This document shows, piece by piece, positions 50,801-62,800 of a stretch of DNA of 64,000 nt. The DNA is from Bostrychus sinensis (Eukaryota > Chordata > Actinopteri > Gobiiformes > Eleotridae). The position numbers and the translations under genes were made by a program. A model generated the notes under the pieces. It was given only the letters and a program-made list of their open reading frames with translations, did no database searches and was not told the DNA's origin. The stretch's first letter is position 1. Each line of letters starts with the position of its first letter. The DNA lies in assembly GCA_020698575.1 (NCBI GenBank), contig CM036256.1:18863908-18927907 (forward strand). Reading direction: 5' to 3'.

Positions 50801-53800
50801 CCTCGGCTTTCAGAGTTTTCCTTAAATGACCTTTAAAGTAGCAGGTCCCCAGCTCCAGGCCAACCTCCACACCTGGTGAATAAGGGGGAGAGTGGTTCAG
50901 GGTGACCTCTCCTTGAGCAGGGAATCCCAGCATCAGCAGAGGCTCCATAGACTGCTGCACTGAGGCCTTGAACCTGAGGGAGGGCTGGCACCGAAATGAC
51001 ACACTGATGCTGCCTTTCTCAGTGTTTCTAGCTTTCAGGACGATGGTGCCACTGGTGGAGCAGCCCGAACGAGACATGGATAAGTTGAATGAAGTTTGAG
51101 GAGGAAGGACAGTCTATGGAAATAAAAAAATGTATGTTAGCTTTATTGCTATAAACAATGTAATGTCATGTAATGTAATATAGCCTTTTTTAAACACACA
51201 AAGGCAAGAACTCATCTAGGATTTTAGTCTTTTTTCTCCCAAATAATTACATTGATAAAGCATAACATTATAACCACCTGTATTATTAGTGGTCAACTTA
51301 GAGGACAAAATGTATGTGATGTATGACCATCTCAAAAACTGCAGCTCAGGGGGTTCCTGATCTGCAGTGGTCAGTATGTATCTAAAGTGATACGAGGAAG
51401 AAGCTGTGTTAGACCAGTGGCAGGTGATTCATGTGTAGAGCCAAAGCTGACCACCATTAAAGCAAGTGTTCATAATGTTATGCCTGATTGGACAATAGAC
51501 TTTACAAAAAGTTGGTGACAAAATAAACAAAAAAAATGGCAAGAAAAATCTCCATTACTTTCCTTAATTAGAAAAACACATTTCTGTGACATTTACTTCA
51601 ATGTGTTTCCTCTCTAACCTTCAACAACATAGTAATTCCAGCTGGTTCTTCTCTCCTCTGTATTTCGGATGGTTAATATGGTCACTGCACACAAATTGCT
51701 TTCCACCTTAAACCTGGTCTGATGGTGAGTGCTGGACATGCTCAGGATCACTGTGTCTGGTAAGGCTACATTTGGTTGTGCGACGATGCTCAAGGAGTTG
51801 TTGGGCTCCCAGACTACAGTCACATGAACTAGTGGTTCAGATCTGAGTGGCTGTTAAAAGACATCTGAGCTCTTCCACACAGAAAGGTGACATAGAGCAG
51901 TTGAGAGCTGAGCAGACACCTGTCGGGATACTACCTTTAGGATTATGGAGGTGAGAGAGGGCCAGTCAACTTCAACTTTATAATCTTTGATAACCAACAA
52001 TAGGAAGCATCAGAGCGAGTCCTGTTGATTTTCTAAACTTACTGTTCTCCTGTGCCCTTCTTTATTTACTGTACTTGTCCATGTATGACTAAAGATGGTT
52101 TTTGGGATAGACCACTCTTCAAAAGCCACAACTGTAGCCATGCCAGTCGTCCCACACCTGAGCACCGAACAGAAATCAAGAGATTTTAACTTCCAGAGTC
52201 CCACCTAACACTGGCATCTGTCCAGATGTTACACCAGCTTTTGATCCTCATCCCACTGGCCAACTTAACTTTATCTTTAACAACATGATTATCATATTCA
52301 AGTAGCCCATGCAAGCCATATAGTCCATCTCTCTCTGACCTCAGCCCCACAATAAAGTCCAGTTTCTGAAGACCAGCCACTAATTTCCAAGGCCCATGTC
52401 TCAGCAGGATCCTAAGACCTGTTTTAGTGGGTATCCCAAGAGTTGTTAAAAGTGGTACAAAGAAATGAGTGAAGTTACCTCTAAGTTCTTTCTGAGCATT
52501 TGAACTAGAGCAAGCCTTCACCTGAGTGCTAAGACTTGAGTGCGTTAGGGCCAGGCCATAGCAGACCCTGCTGTGTGGTCTATAGGAGTGAAATACTCAT
52601 ACCTCCATGGGACGACCCGCCACGTTTCCATAGCACTGAGCTGACAGGCGGTCGGCAGTGGTGTCGCCTTTGCAGTTCATCTGTGAAAACAAACCCCTGC
52701 TGGCAAAGTGTGTTTTTCGAAGGAAACATTGAGAAACATTGTATTGAGACTATAAATGATGTTCAGGGAACAGACCTTCTGACCAAACATAAACTCCCCT
52801 CCTAACCAGAAAAAAATGACAACATTCCCCAAGAGGTCTGTGCCTCATTGTATAGCTGCAGAATATGGATTTCATCAGTTTTAGCACACTTCTGTAGTAA
52901 TTGTGTAACAAAACCTGTAACAGTTTAAAAACAAGACAAATGCATGTTTATGCATGTTTATGTGAAATGCACTTTACCTGTAATGCAGAGGGTAAAACTC
53001 CCTGCAGCAGCTTGATTTGTTGCCAAAGAGACACCGCTAATATAGCAGTGCTATTTCTTGAGCCAACATTTAAAATGATGTCTAGAACTTGATTGTTTTC
53101 CATAATAAAAGTAATTCCTGAGTGCAATCCATCTGATTCTACCTGAAAAGGTACACAGTGCAAGTAATACTGTAGTGACAGCCAGTGTTATCTGTAACAT
53201 ACACATGCTAAAACATACCTTATAATGTGCTTTGGCTTCAATCAGGTTTGATACACCTCTTTTCACCAGGGCCTTTACTTGGTGCTCTAGTCTTGCTTTA
53301 AACTCCCATGGTGTAACAAAATGACTCTCCCTGCTTCCATTAAACTTGGCTTTTATATGCTCAGCTCCAAACTGTATTTCTGCCAAGGCTGATATCTGGC
53401 CATTGACCAGAGCCCAGCCCAGCTTGGCACTGCTACTGGATGGTACACCTTTAAAGAAGAAAGAAATTTCACCATCAACCACAACAAAATTCATATAAAA
53501 TATATTCATTGTAAGATAGGTATTACCTGTGGCTTTTAGCTGTTGAAAGCTGTGAGATAGCTGAGTGTAAACTTCACCTGTGTGTTGGCCTTCGAGTCGG
53601 TGGCTTATATTTGCACACAGATTCTCTGCTCCAGACCAAACACACAGCCGATCATAGCCAACCCACAGGCTTTTGTCTTTTTTATCTCCTTTGTTATTTA
53701 ACTCTCCTTCCTCACCATCAGCACTTTGGTGCCTTAGTTCCACACAATACACGGTGTCTGTCACTCTGACTCTTAGCTCTCCTGCAACACAAGAACATTA

Positions 53801-56800
53801 TATTTAAGAACATCTAAAAACTACTTACTAACAAAAGTCAACAGAATAAAGAGATATTTTTTTATTAATATGATTTTTGTCCGGGCTTCAACTCAACTGT
53901 TAATTAGACTAGCTAAAATGTAAAGAGAAACATTCATTTATTTGCATGCATGGTGGCGGTGAGGGTAGCATGCCTGCCTCTGTGCAAGGAGATTGTGGGT
54001 TTGGTCTTTGGGTTGGACGCGTAAACATAAAAGCGTAGTCTGCATATGCTCCCAGTGTTACAGTGGGTTCTTTCTGGGTACTCTAGCTTTCTCTCAGCAT
54101 GTAAACACATGCATGCTAATGTTATATCTATTTCACGACAGTCCAGCTTGCTGTGCAAGGAAATGCCTCTAGTGCATCCATATGAAAACTCTCTTCCATT
54201 ATTCTCATACAACATAAATATAACCAACCATCAATGAGATTGTCCATCTTTCCCAGTGCTCCATCCAACCCCAGGGCTGAAGGGAGAAATACAGCATTTT
54301 TTATGTTGTGCCGCAGGTCACCAGACACAGCCAGCCGGACTGCTGGGACATTGTGTAGGGAACCTTTAACTTGGGTAAGCAGAGTTTGCGCTCCGTGTTT
54401 GTAGGAGCCATGTACAGATACACTAATGAAAACAAATACAATTAAAATTTACAAATGAGCTTTACAATGATTTACAAAATATTCCTACTCCATGTGCTAA
54501 ACATTTACCTTTCTGAAGACATGTTGGCCCCCATATCCACAAGCAGGTTTGTGGTTGTAGGAAGAAGACTCTGGGATACATTTATCTTCAGTCCTACAGT
54601 TTTCTCTGCATTTTGTAATAGGTGAAACACCTGGGCATCCATTATCATTTTGTCTTTCCCATTAGCTCTTAAATGAACTGAACTGCGGCCTCCTCCAGAG
54701 CTAGTAAAAATGTCTGCTGTGGCTTTTGCCTGGTGTAGATATCGAAGACATTAAAAGAGTTTAGGGCAAGATTAGACAAATCCAAACCCTTCTGCCTTGA
54801 ATTACTGCCACAAAATGATAATAAATGTTGATAGAAGACAGGCCGTCTCACCTCTAGTATTTTAGGGATCATTGATTTAAAGGGATGACTCAGCAATGAA
54901 AATAGACCAATTCTGCTTGATGTCCCATTAAGTTGGAGAGAAAGCTAAAAACAACACAACAGAAGTAAATGTTTACATAAAAAAACATGTTGTTGGTGTT
55001 GTTGTTGTTGTTGTTAAAAAGAGGCAAAATGCTCCTTTACTTACTCTGCACTCCTGTCGTTCAATCCTGAGTTTCCCTTTGGCCTGATAATCAAAGTCTG
55101 TGTTGTTCTTGGGAATCCAACATACATCGGCCTCCATTATAGCAGACGTGGGGAGCTGCAGCTGCAACAGCAACAACAGTTAAAATGTTCTCTTTCCATT
55201 GTAAACTATACTGTACACAGTCGGAGATGTTTTTACTGTAGCAATTCCCACAGTAACATTTAACCAAAATAATACAATAAACAAAAGCAAAAAATACGTT
55301 GTATATGTGAGAATAGAAAAAAGCATTTTACCTCCAGCCGATGACTAAAATTAGCTTTAACTTGAATTCCTCTAAGTTTTGAGTGCAAAGGATTGAAATA
55401 AACTTGTCCAAAGAAAACAAGTCTCTCTTTGCTTCCAATACGTAATTGTCCCTGAATGTCTTTATGGGTCTGCATAGAAATACATACATTTTACAATACA
55501 AACCATAGCATATCAATCAGAATACATGACAGGGTACCTGGTTAGTAAATAAGACTACACATATTTCTGAGTCAGATGGGAGAATGCTGGCACTAAATGG
55601 ATGAATCAGTGCAGAACAAAGCTGTAAAATAACAACATCAAATTATATCACTGACAAAAAATTTCCCCTAAAGTATTATTAGTCTGCTATTTGAATACTT
55701 CTAGACTTACAAAAGGGCTCGGGGGTTGGTGGCCAATGGTGAGCGTATGCAGCATCTCCTTGTTTCCACTGAAAACAGCTCTAGACTCTAAGATGTAGAG
55801 GCCTTTGAGGATGTCCACTGTAAATGTCTCCTGAAGAACAAGACTGTGAGGAAAGGACGGGAAAGGTTGTCTGTGTGAAAAAAAAAATATGGTTAGTGTT
55901 AACTGACCATCAGCATTTTCTCTTAGTAGAAAAGTGTGTAAACTAAAGCCACTAAAAACTTTCTTTTTGTTCACATCTGTTTTTTGATTGCCTCACCAGA
56001 TTCATCCAAGTAATATGCTAAAATACTGGCAAAAATCATAGTAAAAAGCTTAACCTAACTTAACCTCTGAGACCACTACAATATATAAAGTTATGTATGT
56101 TCTGCCTAACAAAGCTTTGCAGAAGATGCAGTGACTGAGGCACAGACCGAAGCTGGAGCTTTGCCACTTTCTGAAACATCTTCTTGGCCCTCTTCAGCTC
56201 CTCCACTGCTCCCTCCACCACCAGCTCTGTGGGACGTCCTGGGAGCTCACACCATGTCATCTTTAATACAGCTTGCTTCTTTCTGAATTTCTTTAGAAAG
56301 ACAATATTTCTTATGATCAGACATAGACTTTTGTAGTGTTACTGTGTTATACATTGGGTAAGGGTAAGTAGGTGTCTACCTTGTCGACTGAGTTCAGGGC
56401 AGCAGTGACACTAGCATTGTATCTGCCATAGCTGGAGATTATCTGCAGGGTGTGGCTGAATTTAGAGGTCTCCAGAGAGACATCCCCACCCAGGGGTGGA
56501 GTCCACAAAGACTTCAAGGAACAGGACGCCTTCACACTTCTCTTTCCCACTAGGACCCACCCTCCTGTCTGACAACAATCAGGTCTACAACATTAGTACA
56601 CAGTAGTTCCAGGTACCCACAATAGCATTTTACCACTAACAACAAACTTAAAGGTACTGTAAGCAGCATGCGCTTGTACTGGTTTGAAAACAGTACTGCA
56701 GTCTAAATCAAAACAATACTTGGTGGGTTACCAGTCTGTCCACTTTTCTGATTGGACAATCAGCAATGCAGTTTTAGAACCAAAACAAAAAATGTTATAA

Positions 56801-59800
56801 TAAATGTTTTAATTGTTAATAAGTCAACTGTACCATTGTTATCAGTAAAACTAATATTTGATTTAAACATATTTACATCATATCTTATGAAATATAAAGA
56901 GTATATAATGCTCAAAGCACCTTTAATTAGCTGTGGTATTACTGGTATTTTCCTCTCTGAATGAGAGTGTAATTCTAGTGTAATAAGCCATTTGTGCTAA
57001 TAAATATAGATTTTATCAAATTATTCAGCCACTGCAAAAGTCTAAAAGCAGTGTTTTTCTGCAGTAGTTAAATTTGGAAAAATAGTACACATAGGGCCAG
57101 ATTTATCAAAGGTTTGCGTGCACGCTAAATGAAAAAGACGTGCTAAAAATGGAGCAAACGCTGGCGCAGCTGAGATTTGCGTCTCTCACAGGAGCAAATT
57201 CAGCGCCGTGCAGATTTTGCTCCTGTGATTCAATGAATATGTAAAACAAGGCGTTCTTGCCAAAAAGCGCAAAATTCAAGGCCTGGAAAATGCAAATGAA
57301 GTCGGTTTGCAGTCGCTGTTTGATTTATCACGAGTACGGGAGCTAAATCTGCGTGAAAATTTAGTACGTTGGAGAAGCAGGTACAAAAGTTTTGCGGAGG
57401 TAAGAGTGCAGCTTTTAGTGCACAGATGAGGCGTTGAAATTAACTTCTAATGCTTTACCAGGGCTCATTTACAAAGATACAACAGTAATGTGTTGATTTG
57501 AAGACGAAGGAAACAAAGAAACAGACTTTACCTGCGGCACTTTTTCCTTGATTCTCGCTCGTATTTCCCTGAACTTCAGCCTTTTACAGCTGCAGTCTCT
57601 GGGCTTTCAGTCTGTTTAACATTCTCTGAAATCCTTACAGAAAGAACAGTCTTTAAACGCTGCGCAAACTCTACTCACTGTGTTTATCTCATTGCCTCCC
57701 AATGCTCGCTGCGGCGCTTGACTGACAGCTGCCCCTACAGAGGCTCGAGGCTGTGTGGATTTGATCGAGCGGAGGACATCGAAAATGTTTTTTAATTATT
57801 TTTATTCGATCACCATCAGCACGCCATATAGGCTACTGATACATTTTATATAATTGTTTGAAAGGTTACTGGCTCTGACAGACAGTGAAAAGGACGTTCC
57901 TCTCCCTTCACTGTCTTTCATAGAGGGGAAATAAGGCACGTGACTCTGGTCAGTGAACACAGCTCTACTACAGTCAGTTCTGTTATTTGTTGGACTCTCA
58001 GATTGTGTTTTGTGTTGCATCTCTGTAGGAAAGACGCAGTCAGAGCTGGCAAACAGCGTTGCTCTCGCTGTCAGTGCGTTTTATGCTCACGCAAAATTCT
58101 CATTTACATATCAGATTTGCGGCAGCAGTTACTTGCGCAGTTTCTCTTCGTGTATCACACGCAACACGCCCACAAATACCAGACGCTATTTTTTAAGCTG
58201 CACTCGCAATTTTGCACTTGTCTTAGTAAATGTGGCCCTAAGAGTTAAATATTTCAAGCATTTATTTTAATTTCAATAACTATGACAATTTTGTAATATG
58301 TACAAATTTTCTAATTTAGACTGAATTTTACTTTGGTACTATCACCAAATAACTAGATACATGCTTGGAATATTTCACACTGTGTGTACTGAATCTTTAT
58401 AATATATCAGTTTCACTGGATACTGAGACAAATCCACTTTCCATGTTACTGTAATTTCTGATGTAGGATCATACACTTTTTTTTTTCAGCCAAATCTGAA
58501 AAAATTGAAAAAAAAAAAAAAAAACTCAAATAAAATATTCCACTGTATGCATCACTATTGTTTCAAAATGTAAACAATGGTTAAAAATGTAAGTACTATG
58601 TTGTTTCATTACCTGGAAGTAGGTGACAACTGGAGAGTAGAGGTGCAGCCGAGCCTCTTTCTCTCGGCCTCTGTCCCGGTACAAACCCTCCAGCACCAGG
58701 TTTCTGATGGTCAGCCATTTGTTGCAGGTCAGATCCAAGGTGAGCTGCAGTGTGTGGGCCTGCTGTTGGCTCAGCTTGTGTGCAGCGTAGATGTACAGCC
58801 AAGGAGTGTCCATGTTAAATGTGCCTGGGCAAAATCAGGAAAGATGGTGTTACATTCTGATCTGTACATCTGTCATTCACTGTAAAAGGCCTAGTTAGGC
58901 CAGTTGTACCATATATGTTAGTTATGCTTGCAATGTAAAGCTTTAATTAGTTTTAGTTCACTTTTAACCTCATAAAGTGTCTGAATTGGAACACTTAAAA
59001 TCAATTAGTTTTAGCTATCTACCAACTATACTGTACTACTCTAAACCTTTTCCACTGAGGTAAAAAACACTAAAACAGATTAAAATAGGAGTGCATGGTA
59101 GAGTATGTTCTTCCTGTGTTCTCTCCAGGTACTCTGGCTTATTCCCACCATCCAAAGACATCCAAATGAACATGAGAGTGAATAAAAGTCTGTAAGGCCC
59201 ATAGTTGCTGGCATAGCCTCCAGCCACCCCCCTAATGAAGATAAGAGGTCAACTTGTTTAACCTTCCCATTTCTTCTGCAGGGCATTCTGTGGAGGCCCT
59301 TTCCAGTGTAAGCCAGCCACTAGAGGCGTCAGGTCGTTGTAGTGGATTTTGAGGTGAGTGCTGCTCTCCGACCCAAGATGCTTCAGGTGCGAGTGGAGCA
59401 GCTGCGTCCTGTAGTTTAAATTCTTCTCCAGCGCCTGCAGACTGAACTGAAATAATATGAGAGAGAAGATGTCTTTTTATTTAGCATCATCAAACATTTC
59501 CTGATCTAATTACAGACGTTTACCTCAAGTGTGTAGCTGGTGTGATTCTGCGTCGACTGGTTTTTGAACATCTGACTCAGGATTAGTTTGTGTTTGTTGT
59601 TGATCTCGTCCCAGTGTTTGCCGTAACTCAAATCCAGTGATGATTTTATGTGACTTCGACTCTCCTCATGTCTGACTTGGACCTGGGAGGCAAATTAGAA
59701 ATACGTACAGAATCATGAATGGTTTTAACACAATGCCGCTTGAGAGCTGAAAATCACAAGTCCATTACTGAAAATACAGACTGTTACAAATGTTTCTTTT

Positions 59801-62800
59801 GTACCTATTTACTGAAATGTTGCAATTAACCTAATTAGTTGAAAAATGCTATTCTTAATCATTTGTATTTTCAGCCATTTATTGCCTTTGTTGCCTTTGT
59901 TCCAACTTTTTTGCCACTATCAAATTCAAAATTCATGAAATAGTCCTATATAATCCTAGAGATCCTAGATTTGAAAGAGAAAGGATGTTACTTTGATTTC
60001 ACTGTTGTTTGGACTTGCCTTGTGGTTAATGGGTGCCGTGTTGGAACAGTAAAATTCGTGATCCGCTCTCATGATGTAGGTGCGATTTGAGTCTCTCTCA
60101 CTCTTCAGCCGCTGAGATGTGAAGCACTCCTGATGCAGGTGCCGTGCTTCCCCTACAGCAAGGTCAAAGGTCAAAGCAAATTCAAATAAACTAGAGGTGT
60201 CAAGGCATTGCTTTAAGATTGAACAGCTTTCACACTAAAAAGATGACAAGGTTTTCTAGACTAGTGTACGTCTTACATAAAAAAAAATGAGAGTAACATG
60301 GATAAGTCAATTTGTTTCAGTAGTTTGGTTCAGTACACACATGGTGAAATGTCATGCATTTATTTATTTTTATGGCTAATACAGTTAATAAAAGTCAAAA
60401 TTCTGTGTCTAATTAAACTACTGACATAAATTCACGTTTCAACCATATTCTAATCCATTGAAGCAGGACAGTTTACCATGACCCGGAGAAATGATAACCA
60501 CCTTAGCATCAAATTAATTATTCTATTTGCATAGCTCATTCCTAAAATTATAAATCTACAAAGTATTTTTAAATATGTAGAAATATTTATATATAAATGA
60601 TAATGATAATTGACAACAATCAGCAAAATCCCCAACAAACTAAACCAGAGGCATTGGTATTTGCATAATATTAGTACCATATGGCCACTATGCTTTTACC
60701 TCCTAATCCATATTTGAGCCTGAGAGCGGAGCTCCACAGTGAGGCCCTCTGCTCCATGAGGCCCAGCATCCTGCCGCCGACCACACCAGGGAGGAGTAGC
60801 TCCCCCTCCACAGAGTACTGCTTACTGCTAGTGTTGCGCCTTCGCTCCAGAGCCACTACACACAATTACCAACAAAGTACTTACTATTATACCATTAGAT
60901 GATAATAGTGCTTTCTTGTTACAATAGGATTAATACCAGAAACTGAGGCTGTCTCTCTGAATACATTCTTCACAGATGCTGAAAAGCTGGTCTTCCTGCC
61001 AAGACCGCGGGTGACATTAGCAGAGAGGATCATGGGAGCTCCAGTGGCAGACATTTTGGCTTCAAAGTGATAGCGAGTTCTTTGCTCTGTCACAATCATC
61101 TGTTTGTCAACAAGACCCTAGAGTCAACAGAATTTTTTTTTTTTTAAAGACAAGGAAATGTACAAAATGCACAAAATTTAACAAAGCCAGGTACTTACCA
61201 AGATATAAAAGTGAGCGCCATCAATCAAAATCTCCACTTTTACTGACTTTATGTTCCTCTCCTGTTCTAGTTGTCCTGAAAGACAACATTTCCTTTAGAC
61301 TTTAATATACTCTTTTGCAAAAGCTAAGGTGGGGACAAGAGGAAGTTATCAAGATTGCCTTTACTACTGTATTTAAAACATTTACAACTATTAGGGTCTT
61401 TTTTTGGTCATATTATTAGAAGAGGCTGTGTGTTATTAATCTGTTGTCTACTAATTTCTTATATCACTATGTAAGACTAAGTTTAATGTATTAACTTTGT
61501 GTAACACTGTTATGAGGCGTATGATAGACTCTCTTGTCTTACATAATGAAATTTACAACAAAGACATCTTGCAAATTTTGACCATAGTATAATTTTATGT
61601 GGTCTGAGACTAACCTTGTATAATGATGGTTTTCATGGGGTGACTGAGCCTCAGCAGTAGTCTGTGGGGACTGAAGGCCAGGTCAAGAGACATGTCTCTG
61701 GGGACAGTAGACTGAGGAGTGGCCAACAGGAGGTGTAAGGAGGCCTCTCTGGGGATCCAAGTGCCTCTCTGAAACATAAACCTCCCATCATTTACACTGT
61801 GCTAAATACATGTAAAAGGCTACAATAAACTCCTGGTATGAAAACATATTAGCAGAGTGTCATTCTGCTCCACACCTGTGTAAGCAGTGAGTAAGCAGCC
61901 TCGAGCAGGTAGTAATGCAGCCCCCTGTCGAGCTTCAGCAGTCGCAAAGAGAAATGGACTGGTCCAGAGGGAGGCAGAGACAAACCAGTGGTAGTGAATG
62001 GAGAAGAGACATTGTAGCACAGCTGCCAGCCCACCATCTTAGACACTGTGAGGAAAAAAGATGTGTAATCATGCTATTTTGTGTAGTATTTATCTACATA
62101 GATTTTCTTAATGAATAAAATGCACATTTTAGACTCACATGTCTTTGGTGTGCATGTTGTCTTTTGGATGCGACTCTTGGGGCCTTTTATTTCCTCTCTG
62201 TGGTCACCACTTAGTTGAAACACTTGGGAGCTGGTAACATTAAACACATTAAATAGTTATTTATTTAGGACAAAGTAATTTAACAGAGCCCTAATACAAG
62301 GAAAGTGATTATTTACAGTACACTCTGTTTTTAAACAATGAGAAAACCAAAAAGTACATAGATTATAAGTGTCTGACCTGAAAGAGATGATATCCAGGAC
62401 GTCCTCAGGGGTGTTGACCATGACCCTCAGGTCCTGTCCTTCCTGCAGCTGGACACTGCCGTCCAAACTCAGGGAGCTCCTCAGCGCTGCGTCCCACTCC
62501 ACTGCCGCCTGTCCCAAAGCACTGTCCACTCCCATCCTGGTCATTAGCCCCACATAGGCACTACCAATGCACATGTTTACATATTTCTATGTTGGTTGGG
62601 AGACAACGTGAATGGTAAACTGTCATGAACATACTTGGGCTTGATGAATCCATTTAAGGAAAAGTGAGAGGGGTCCCTGTAGTGGGCGCTTCCTTTGAGA
62701 CGCAGTGAAAGCAGTGAGGTCATGTTGATGGCCAGTTTGAGCGGCAGACCAGACAGAGAGGGCAGGACCAGCTCCTCTGTCAGCAGCACAGCCCTGTGGT

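Larger units (their letters stand above)
45472..51850 (-). other. LLTP block 3: beta-repeat array, second part (exons)
   Basis: Exons: 51629-51850 (or to 51619), 50760-51113, 49298-49651, 48473-48802, 48265-48396, 48016-48168, 47740-47856, 47489-47662, 47204-47405, 46981-47135, 46766-46878, 46397-46478, 46185-46322, 45951-46113, 45756-45871, 45472-45618. The three long exons of 354, 354 and 330 bases begin and end in phase 0 and encode related repeats with a closing cysteine pair. The donor of exon 51619/51629-51850 is unsettled. Confidence 0.72.

Noticed and set aside
51930..51995. Extra LLTP exon reading VEVDWPSLTSIILK
   Set aside because: The donor is good, but no acceptor gives the phase needed between the neighbouring exons, which already join in phase 0.
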